A DNA stretch of 40,118 bases. Source: Acidobacteriota bacterium (GTDB lineage: Bacteria > Acidobacteriota > Vicinamibacteria > Vicinamibacterales > SCN-69-37). The position numbers and the translations under genes were made by a program. The notes under the pieces are model-generated. The model ran no database searches. It worked only from the letters and a program-made list of their open reading frames with translations, and had not been told where the DNA came from. Below, in pieces: positions 33,879-40,118 of this stretch. Position 1 is the first letter of the stretch. Each line of letters starts with the position of its first letter. The stretch is from assembly GCA_004297655.1 (NCBI GenBank), contig SCUN01000192.1, positions 1-40,118 of the forward strand. The letters are read 5' to 3'.

Positions 33879-35093
33879 CTACGATTGCGCGGCCGCGCGC
33901 GGCGTTTCGGAGGACGCGGACGGGGCTACGAGCGTTGATAGTTGGGCGGCGATGATCCTGGCGACGGCGAACCGGGCGTCGCCGGGCTTGGCGCCCTGTA
34001 CTTCGGCCGCCAACACGCCGACGCAGCCCGAGGCAGCGATCAGCGGCACGGCGAGGGCGCCCTGGCCGTCGACCGATCCGCGAACGACCTGGGGCTGCCG
34101 GGTGCGAAACGCGAGGGACGTGACGTTGTCGCCGTCGACCGACAACGTGCCCATTCGCTGCAGCACTCGCTCCGAGTAACCGTGGGCCATTGACGGACGG
34201 AGCGTGGTCCCGCCGTGTTCGCTGATCCAGAGGACCAGGCCTTTCGCTTCGAGGACCGCGGCCGCACGCGACATCAGCGCGGCGAGGGCGCCACCGTCCT
34301 GGACGGAGGCGAGGTCGACACAGAGATCCGCGGCGCCTGTCAGATCCGGCGTCGGCGTAAACCACGGATCGGGTGCGCTGGTGCTCACGTGCTCGGGTGC
34401 GCTGGTGCTCGGGTGCTCAGGTGCGGGGTGAGTGGGTGCGGCGTCTGGTGAATTGAGCGAGAGTCCGGCTGCTGCCGGTACGTTGTTTCGGCGAGCGGCG
34501 ACGATGAGCAACAGCAGGCCAATCACCATCACGAGCGCGTTCGTGCCGAGGCCGACCCAGCCGAGCAATGTGGCTTTCGCTTCGAACGCCGCCATTTCCG
34601 CGTCGCGCGCCGCGGCCAGTTCGGCCTTGAGTTGCTTGACCGTGTCCGCGCCTTCGATCAGAACGACATCCGCGGCGACAAGGATCTGGCCGGTGCCGAC
34701 AAGGCCGCGCGCTTTGCGGTCGTTCGCGGCGACGGCGTTCACGAGCGGCGTGGCGGCCGTGTAGTGTGCGCGCGCCTCAGCCGACGTCGTCGTCGCGTTG
34801 AGATTGGCGACCGCGCTCTCGAGCTGGACGGCCAGCGCCGTCGCCGTGTTCATCCAGGTGTTGGCGGATTCGATGTTCTGCCCGGCGGCGATGTACGCGG
34901 CTTCAGCCGCGCCAAGATCGGCGAGACCTTCTTCAGCCGACCGAAGATCGGCATTGACGCGTGCCGCGGCTGCGCGGCCGTCATGCCGGTACATGTCGAG
35001 CGCGTAGTTTCCGGCAAGACCCGCGAGCGCGATGAGGATGAAGGCGACGATCAGTCCCGTCATTCCCTGAGACGCGCGCGCCTGCTCTGACAT
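33879..35093 (-). CDS. Membrane-anchored sensor protein with periplasmic helical domain and GAF domain, no output domain
   Basis: A 404-residue protein of unknown role. The first membrane helix is residues about 11-31 (MTGLIVAFILIALAGLAGNYA). A periplasmic Ala-rich four-helix-bundle-like sensor region (35-170) comes next, then a second membrane helix (about 174-200). A low-complexity Pro/Ser/Thr linker (APEHPSTSAPEHVSTSAPD) follows, and a cytoplasmic GAF domain (about 252-390) ending in an Ala/Ser tail. This looks like the front half of a chemoreceptor or kinase, yet there is no MA, kinase, cyclase or phosphatase domain and the stop is clean. The minus-strand region below the stop continues as non-coding DNA. 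TATAGT (35108-35103) lies 9 nt before the ATG. Confidence 0.75.
   Translation of the reverse strand: MSEQARASQGMTGLIVAFILIALAGLAGNYALDMYRHDGRAAAARVNADLRSAEEGLADLGAAEAAYIAAGQNIESANTWMNTATALAVQLESAVANLNATTTSAEARAHYTAATPLVNAVAANDRKARGLVGTGQILVAADVVLIEGADTVKQLKAELAAARDAEMAAFEAKATLLGWVGLGTNALVMVIGLLLLIVAARRNNVPAAAGLSLNSPDAAPTHPAPEHPSTSAPEHVSTSAPDPWFTPTPDLTGAADLCVDLASVQDGGALAALMSRAAAVLEAKGLVLWISEHGGTTLRPSMAHGYSERVLQRMGTLSVDGDNVTSLAFRTRQPQVVRGSVDGQGALAVPLIAASGCVGVLAAEVQGAKPGDARFAVARIIAAQLSTLVAPSASSETPRAAAQS
34370..34440. repeat. GTGCTCGGGTGC-type imperfect tandem repeat encoding the linker of the GAF protein
   Basis: Plus-strand units such as GGTGCGCTGGTGCTC and GTGCTCGGGTGC are repeated about three times. 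On the coding (minus) strand they give the STSAPEH-type linker repeats. This looks like expansion of a simple repeat tolerated in a flexible segment. Confidence 0.6.
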
Positions 35094-35138
35094 TCGTCGA
35101 TAACTATAACGCAGCTTTCCGCGGGCTTGCGCCGGCGG

Positions 35139-36878
35139 CTACCGGGATTTGACGATGGCGTACGCCGGCAGACCCACGGCGTTGAAGCGCTGCATCACGG
35201 CCTTGACCTCAGGCGCGTCCAGATCTTCGGCCTGGAACTTGATCTTCACGTAATTAGCCAGCGCCGCCTTCACTTGCGGATCGGCGAGCGTGGTCTTGTC
35301 CATCGTGAGGCAGTTCTTGCACCACGTGGCCCACATGTCGATGAGGACGGGCTGGCCCGTGGCGACCGCCGTCCGGAGTCCCTCGTCCAACGTTGAGTAC
35401 CAGCCCTCTTTCAGTTTCTCGGCGGCGCTGGCCTGCACATCCGCCGTGTTGACCCAGCGGTTCGACAGGATCTCGTAGGTCAGGTAGCCGTAATACGCGG
35501 CCGTGGCGAGGATGAAAACCCCGAACGCGTACTTCACGCGATTCATCCAGGCGCCCGGCTTCGGGAGCCGCGAGAGGCCCGCGCCGGCGATCGGCCACGG
35601 TAGCGCCATCCCCAGTCCCAACACGAAGGGCAGCGCCAGCGCGATCGACGACCCCTTCGCATAGAGATCGCTCGCGAAGATCACGACCTGGATCACGACC
35701 GGCGCGACACAGGCGCCAGCGAGCAGCGCCGCAATCGCGCCCATGCCGAACGCCAGCGCGAACGATCCGCGACTCACGCCGCTGAACTGGAATCGGCTCG
35801 ACCACTTCGAGAAGTCGATCACGCCGATGTCGAACATCGCGAGACCCAGCACGACAAACAGCACGGCGATGGCGGCATTGAACCAGGGCGACGAGTTGAT
35901 CGCGCCGAACGTGCCGGCAGTGAGAATGACGATGAGCCCGATGACGCCGTAGACGAGCGCCATCGCCGCGCCGTAGGCGGAGCCCAGCAGAAAGCCGCGG
36001 CGCTTTGCGCCGGGACTGAAGTCCCGGCCTACATTCGCGCCGGCCCCGATGATTGCGAGGTTGATCGGAATCATCGGCAACACGCATGGGGTGAGGTTCA
36101 GCGCGAGGCCGCCGAGGAACACCAGCAGCAGGATCGCGATCGGGCCCTGGCCTTGAAACGGGCCCGAGGCTTTGACGCCGGCCTCCGCATCGCGGATAAA
36201 CGCGAGGAAGGTCCCAGCATTCATGTAGCCGCCGGCCACGCCTCGGGTTTCGAAGCCTTCGAGGCTGGTAAGCGGGTTCGCGGGTGAGGGGGTGAGTTGG
36301 TGATCAGGTGAGCTTGGTGCGGCGACCACGGCCTTGTCGCCGTTGCCAAACGTGATTGCCCGGAACACTTCGGCGTTCGATGCCGTTTCAACGGCGCCGA
36401 TCGGAATCGCCCATGTGACCGGCACCGTGACCGGCCGGAAACACAGGAGGTTGTTGCAGGGCTGATAGCGCAGGCGCGCGTTGAGTGTGACCGAACCGGC
36501 AGCCGATGCGCTGACATTGGCCGTGACGCCGACGATGAACTCGCGCTCGAAGACGAGCAGCATGTCGCCGGATTCGAGCTTGAAGTCCTTGGCCGGTGGG
36601 AAAACGACTTCCGACGGCGTGATCGCGGGATTCGGTTCGAATGTCAGCGACGTCGGGATGAGCGATTCGTCTTTCGGTTTGTTCGACTGCGCGTGCAGGC
36701 CTTCCGGTAGCACGACTCGAAGCGCGAGTCTGACCGTGGAGCCCGGCCGCGCCGCCGAGACCGACGACAGCGGCTCGATCGTGGCCGAGGCGGGCGATTG
36801 CGCGAAGGCCGGGACAGACAGAAGCAGCGCCGCGGCCGCGCCGAGAACGATTCGCATATGTGTGACTACGCGGCTCAT
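35139..36878 (-). CDS. dsbD: Thiol:disulfide interchange protein DsbD
   Basis: A 579-residue protein that carries electrons from cytoplasmic thioredoxin to periplasmic disulfide partners. The signal peptide is HMRIVLGAAAALLLSVPAFA. The N-terminal DsbD-alpha immunoglobulin-like domain has the Cys pair in YQPCNNLLCF. The membrane domain has about eight helices with Cys in TPCVLPMIPINLAI and GACVAPVV. The C-terminal thioredoxin-like domain has WCKNC in DMWATWCKNCLTMDKTTL. All six expected cysteines are present. ATG 36857 is an alternative start with a shorter n-region. The loop after the first membrane-domain Cys helix contains VGRDFSPGA, encoded by a REP element (36009-36032). A low-complexity linker lies at about 36270-36320. 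Confidence 0.93.
   Translation of the reverse strand: MSRVVTHMRIVLGAAAALLLSVPAFAQSPASATIEPLSSVSAARPGSTVRLALRVVLPEGLHAQSNKPKDESLIPTSLTFEPNPAITPSEVVFPPAKDFKLESGDMLLVFEREFIVGVTANVSASAAGSVTLNARLRYQPCNNLLCFRPVTVPVTWAIPIGAVETASNAEVFRAITFGNGDKAVVAAPSSPDHQLTPSPANPLTSLEGFETRGVAGGYMNAGTFLAFIRDAEAGVKASGPFQGQGPIAILLLVFLGGLALNLTPCVLPMIPINLAIIGAGANVGRDFSPGAKRRGFLLGSAYGAAMALVYGVIGLIVILTAGTFGAINSSPWFNAAIAVLFVVLGLAMFDIGVIDFSKWSSRFQFSGVSRGSFALAFGMGAIAALLAGACVAPVVIQVVIFASDLYAKGSSIALALPFVLGLGMALPWPIAGAGLSRLPKPGAWMNRVKYAFGVFILATAAYYGYLTYEILSNRWVNTADVQASAAEKLKEGWYSTLDEGLRTAVATGQPVLIDMWATWCKNCLTMDKTTLADPQVKAALANYVKIKFQAEDLDAPEVKAVMQRFNAVGLPAYAIVKSR
36009..36032 (-). repeat. REP element inserted in frame in dsbD
   Basis: On the minus strand GTAG (36032-36029) precedes the arms GCCGGGAC and GTCCCGGC with loop TTCA. 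It matches the second REP of the REPIN at 955-979 except at the loop and arm ends. It is read as VGRDFSPG in a cytoplasmic loop of the DsbD membrane domain. An intact reading frame after insertion implies selection for a length divisible by three. Confidence 0.8.
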
Positions 36879-36897
36879 GAACAGCGGGTTACTTTGC

Positions 36898-36925
36898 GGC
36901 GGCCTTCGAGATCAGGCCGCCCTAC
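36898..36925 (-). repeat. REP-like hairpin at the nuoG stop / nuoG-dsbD junction
   Basis: On the minus strand GTAG (36925-36922) is followed by arms GGCGGCCT (36921-36914) and AGGCCGCC (36905-36898) around an 8-base loop. The TAG of the tag is the nuoG stop codon. The hairpin could also stabilise or terminate the nuoG mRNA. Confidence 0.68.
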
Positions 36926-38682
36926 TTCACTTCTTTGATCGGAATCACATCCGCCCGCGGCATCGGACCGAAATCCTCGCCGAACTTGATGGGCGGCAGG
37001 TCCTGGAACATGAAGTCCCACTTCCAGCGCTCGGATGGATTCGAGGCCTGCAGCCAGCTCTTCGCCGACACCGGTCGCGAGAACGTCATCGTTGCCAGCG
37101 CCGCGTAACCGGGCGTGGACGCGAGGGCGTCGGCGATCGCCTGACGCACGGCGGCCGACGATGTGAAGGCGACGTTGCCGCCGAACACGACCGACAACTT
37201 CGCGAGGATCTGCCAGTCTTCGACCGCATCGCCCGGAGGCGTGATGGCGCGGGCGGCGCCCTGCACGTGCCCCGTCATGTTGGTGTAGGCCGCGTCCTTT
37301 TCAATGAACGCGCAGCCCGGAAGCAGAATGTCCGCGGCGGCCGAGAGCGGCGAGTGGAGCACGCCCTGCACGATCAGCGTCTGGATCTTTCCCGACTTGC
37401 GGGCGGCAATCACCCAATCGACGTCGCCGAGCGTGCCGTCCGGGCCGGGGTCGAGCACGTAGAGCAGTTTCACGAGGCCGGCATCGACCGCGCCTTTGAG
37501 CGACGACACGTTGGCCGGGCCTTCGGTCGCCGTGGTGAAGCCCAGGTCCTTCGCGCCGCGCAGGTTCGGCGCGTCCACGGCCGGAATGCGAAACTTCGTC
37601 GCCATCGGCTGCGGCTTCTCGCGATGCCGCCAGCTGAACGTCACGCCGCCGGTGTTGCCGGCAAACTGCTTGAGCACGAACAGCTCTTCGAGCGATGCAT
37701 GGCCCGACACGAGGAACTGCGCGTGCTTCGCGCCGCCCACGGCGCCGACGGCGTCATTGACCGCCACGAGCGCGTTCTCCCACGTCGTCACTTCCGCATT
37801 CATGTGCGGCTGATTCACGCGGCGGTCGCTCTCGATCCAGTGATAGTCGAAGCGGCCGATGTCGCACATCCAGTAGCTGTTGATCTCTTCGTTCAGCCGC
37901 GGCGTCGTGCGGATGAGCTGCGAGCCCTTCGCCCATTCCGGCTTCGCCTTGATCCAGGCGGTCGTGTTGCAGCCCTTCTCGCAGAGCGTGCAGATCGTGT
38001 CCACCGCCTGGGGGTTGTCCCACGGCCGCGACTTGAACCGGTAGTCGCGCGTGGTGAGCGCGCCCACCGGGCACACGTCCATCAGGTTTCCGGAGAGGAG
38101 GGAGACGACGCCTTTTTCTTCGAAGGTGGAGATTTCGCTGTGAACGCCGCGATGCGTGATGCCGATCTGCGCGTCGCCGTCCACCTCCTTCATGAACCGG
38201 ACGCACCGCGTGCAGAGAATGCAGCGGTTGCGATTGAGCATCAGCGTCGGCCCGAAGTCGATGTCGGCCTTCACGCCCTCGCCGTCGAACGTTCGCCGCT
38301 CGAATTCCATGCGGCTGCGCTCGGGGCCGTAGCTGTACGAAAAATCCTGCAACGGGCATTCGCCGCCCTTGTCGCAGACCGGGCAATCGAGCGGGTGGTT
38401 GACGAGCAGAAACTCGAACACGCTGGCCCGCGCCGCTTCGACGTCGGGCGAATTGGTCGTGACGACCATGCCTTCGCCGCACGGCGTCGAGCACGACGTC
38501 TGGAGCTTCGGCATCTTCTCGATCTTCACGATGCAGACGCGGCAAGAGCCGTCGACGCCGAGACCCGGGTGATAGCAGTAGTAAGGAACGTGGCCGCCGG
38601 ACTGAATGACTGCCTCGAGCACCGACTTGCCCTTTTCAACCGTGACGGGCTTGCCGTCAATCGTCAGCGTGACCGTTTCCAT
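36922..38682 (-). CDS. nuoG: NADH-quinone oxidoreductase subunit G (NuoG)
   Basis: A 586-residue iron-sulfur subunit of respiratory complex I. It has a [2Fe-2S] ferredoxin domain (C36, C47, C50, C64), a His-ligated [4Fe-4S] motif HPLDCPVCDKGGEC (H96, C100, C103, C109), and a further [4Fe-4S] motif C154, C157, C160 and C204 in DVCPVGAL. The N7-type motif CTLCEKGC (C231, C234, C238) has a fourth Cys273 in WMCDIGRF. A shortened molybdopterin-type domain follows, with LLPGCAFIEKDAAYTNMTG. It is shorter than E. coli NuoG. No other nuo gene adjoins: an aminopeptidase gene is 16 bp upstream and dsbD is downstream. The TAG stop is provided by a REP-like element. Confidence 0.92.
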   Translation of the reverse strand: METVTLTIDGKPVTVEKGKSVLEAVIQSGGHVPYYCYHPGLGVDGSCRVCIVKIEKMPKLQTSCSTPCGEGMVVTTNSPDVEAARASVFEFLLVNHPLDCPVCDKGGECPLQDFSYSYGPERSRMEFERRTFDGEGVKADIDFGPTLMLNRNRCILCTRCVRFMKEVDGDAQIGITHRGVHSEISTFEEKGVVSLLSGNLMDVCPVGALTTRDYRFKSRPWDNPQAVDTICTLCEKGCNTTAWIKAKPEWAKGSQLIRTTPRLNEEINSYWMCDIGRFDYHWIESDRRVNQPHMNAEVTTWENALVAVNDAVGAVGGAKHAQFLVSGHASLEELFVLKQFAGNTGGVTFSWRHREKPQPMATKFRIPAVDAPNLRGAKDLGFTTATEGPANVSSLKGAVDAGLVKLLYVLDPGPDGTLGDVDWVIAARKSGKIQTLIVQGVLHSPLSAAADILLPGCAFIEKDAAYTNMTGHVQGAARAITPPGDAVEDWQILAKLSVVFGGNVAFTSSAAVRQAIADALASTPGYAALATMTFSRPVSAKSWLQASNPSERWKWDFMFQDLPPIKFGEDFGPMPRADVIPIKEVK

Positions 38683-38698
38683 AACCCTTGAATGATAT

Positions 38699-40118
38699 CT
38701 ACAAAACCGGCTGCAGCCGAATGCCGTCCTTCCGGACGCGCCCGTGGAGCGGGATGCGCGCCTCAGTGAGGGCGCCGGTGACCTTGACCGTCACGTATTC
38801 GGTGGGCTGGTCCTCGTAGGCAATGGCAATAGTCGCGGGCACGTCGAAGATGGTCCCCGTCTGTTCGATCCGCACCTGCGCGGCCTGGCCGCCCGTCTCC
38901 ACAACGGCCGTGAGCTTCAGGACCGGCGCGCCCGAGTCGAGCACCCACCGGTCGAAGAAGCGCGTGAGCGGCACCTTCGCTTCGGCCTCGAATGCGGCCC
39001 TGAGGTCGTCGGTGCCGGCCTTCGCGTTCCGGTTCTCGCGATAAAAGCGCCGGAGCCCGGCCGCGAACGCTTCGTCACCGATGAACTGCCGCAACATGTC
39101 GAGCACGACGACCGACTTGTTGTACACGATCGCGCGGTAGTTCGTGCCGTCGCCGACGACGTGGCCGAGGCGGTAGCCGAGCGAGATCGGGCCGCTGTCG
39201 TCGAAGCGTCGCACCGACTGGCGCATGCGCTCGAGGATGCTGCGTTGGATGTTGGTGCCGCGATCCTTGGCGGCGTAGAGGTACGCGAAATACTGCGCGA
39301 GTCCCTCGCTGAGCCACTGCTCGTGATAGTTCTTGGCGCCGACCGATTGGCCCCACCACTGATGGGCGATTTCGTGCGCCATGAAGAAGTCCGGGAACTG
39401 ATCGTCGAACGCAATGGGGTCGTTGCGCCAGGTGAAGATCGACGCCGGCGTCGGCTGGTTGATCGCGGCGAAGTACGCGGGGCTGTGGCCGCCGGGCAGA
39501 TCCGATTCGAGCGCGAGCAGCGTGAAACTCGGATACGGCACGCCGCCGGCGACCGACGCGTAGAACTTCATGATCTCCGCCGCGCGCTGCGTGAGCGTTC
39601 TCGTCGCGCCCACCTGCCGCGGGTTCGCCCGCGCGTCAATCGTCAGCGTCCCGCCATCCGGCGTCGTGATGGTAGTGCGCGGCAACGGCGCCATCTTTGA
39701 CACGACGACGGACAAGTAGCGGGCGGGCACGTCGGCGAGAAATGTCGCCAGCCGGTCGGCGCCCGCCACCGATTCGCCCATGAAGGTGCCCGTCGCCACG
39801 GCCTGGTAGTCCTGCGGCACGGTGACGACGAGCCGCGCCGTGGCGTAGTCGGTCACCAGCGCCTGCGGATACCAGTACGAATTCACGCTGTAGGCGTAGT
39901 TCGGCTCCGCCTGGATGCTGTTCTCCGGCGTGTTGGTGGACGTCTGATCTCCGGCGTCCGCGCCGACCGTTGTCATTTCGCGCGACAGCGACTGCGGCGG
40001 CAATCGCCCGGAGTACGCGATCGTCAGCGTGATCACCGTCCCCGCCGGCTGCGGCTCCGGCAGGCTGATCAGCACGCTGTCCTGGCCGACGATGCGGAGC
40101 TGGAGGAGCCGGCCGAAG
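38699..40118 (-). CDS. M1-family metallo-aminopeptidase (N-terminus outside window)
   Basis: The minus-strand frame is open to the window edge, so at least 472 C-terminal codons are present and the N-terminal beta domain is cut; a GTG at 40075 is unlikely to be the true start because homologous sequence continues upstream of it (RLLQLRIVGQDSV). The zinc motif HEIAHQWWGQ (about 39349-39376) and, 18 residues on, the third ligand Glu in WLSEGLAQYFAYLY are present. LESDLPGGHSP occupies the substrate-binding GxMEN position but does not match it, so exopeptidase specificity is uncertain. Such enzymes can act on peptides or be membrane-associated; the N-terminus needed to judge export is missing. 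It is 16 bp upstream of nuoG. Confidence 0.9.
   Translation of the reverse strand, partial: FGRLLQLRIVGQDSVLISLPEPQPAGTVITLTIAYSGRLPPQSLSREMTTVGADAGDQTSTNTPENSIQAEPNYAYSVNSYWYPQALVTDYATARLVVTVPQDYQAVATGTFMGESVAGADRLATFLADVPARYLSVVVSKMAPLPRTTITTPDGGTLTIDARANPRQVGATRTLTQRAAEIMKFYASVAGGVPYPSFTLLALESDLPGGHSPAYFAAINQPTPASIFTWRNDPIAFDDQFPDFFMAHEIAHQWWGQSVGAKNYHEQWLSEGLAQYFAYLYAAKDRGTNIQRSILERMRQSVRRFDDSGPISLGYRLGHVVGDGTNYRAIVYNKSVVVLDMLRQFIGDEAFAAGLRRFYRENRNAKAGTDDLRAAFEAEAKVPLTRFFDRWVLDSGAPVLKLTAVVETGGQAAQVRIEQTGTIFDVPATIAIAYEDQPTEYVTVKVTGALTEARIPLHGRVRKDGIRLQPVL

Noticed and set aside
36481-38691. Long plus-strand open frame across dsbD and nuoG
   Set aside because: It is His/Arg-rich antisense translation opposite clear dsbD and nuoG; no motif or start signal supports it.

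Overview
The window reads as a GC-rich chromosomal segment from a Gram-negative bacterium. Lipopolysaccharide genes, DsbD, a SurA-like foldase and a lipid-linked glycan exporter imply an outer membrane. The order yidC-jag-mnmE-mnmG-rsmG-parA-parB followed by atpF'-atpF-atpH-atpA-atpG-atpD-atpC, a PP2C phosphatase, NtrC/hybrid-kinase regulators, a PCYCGC lipoprotein and several short palindromic repeats inside genes suggest Acidobacteriota, most likely Vicinamibacteria. That placement is inference; there is no rRNA gene here to prove it.

Layout. (1) 1-6563 is the classical origin-proximal block: end of yidC, jag/khpB, mnmE, mnmG, rsmG, parA, parB. A perfect parS palindrome (4783-4798) lies in the last codons of rsmG. 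No DnaA-box cluster was seen, so oriC itself is probably outside. (2) 6595-12495 holds seven ATP synthase genes (two b-type stalks, delta, alpha, gamma, beta, epsilon); subunits a and c are absent. (3) 12506-19404, almost gapless, holds a PP2C phosphatase, a Wzm/Wzt polysaccharide ABC exporter, a heptose-phosphate adenylyltransferase and mfd. (4) 19458-22197: SurA-like prolyl isomerase, a NusG paralogue of the UpxY/RfaH kind, and dusB. (5) 22108-28219 is a regulatory island: NtrC-type activator, KPFG-repeat protein and Dabb protein on the minus strand; a small HTH protein and a miniature histidine-kinase DHp protein on the plus strand; a sigma-54-type promoter in front of a FliA/WhiG-type sigma factor; a PAS hybrid histidine kinase; and a PCYCGC lipoprotein. 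(6) 28257-31498: dienoyl-CoA-reductase-like SDR, YhaM-type HD nuclease, EamA transporter, and a small membrane protein with an HExxH motif. (7) 31472-35093: FabZ-like dehydratase divergent from a GAF-GAF-PP2C (RsbU-like) phosphatase, then a membrane GAF protein without an output domain. (8) 35139-40118, minus strand: dsbD, an isolated nuoG, and a truncated M1 aminopeptidase.

The most unusual signal is a set of short palindromes that sit in or on coding sequences. GTAG-tagged REP elements occur as an inverted pair before mnmE, in frame inside dsbD, and at the end of nuoG, where the tag supplies the stop codon. A 33-bp palindrome is read through in the linker of wzt, and a terminator-like hairpin is read through in mnmE. 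Several transcription-unit heads have a TANNNT -10-like hexamer 5-9 nt before the start codon, suggesting leaderless mRNAs. No gene-free stretch exceeds 300 bases; the longest are 25169-25373 and 33681-33878, both described below. No tRNA, rRNA, CRISPR array, IS element or prophage was recognised.
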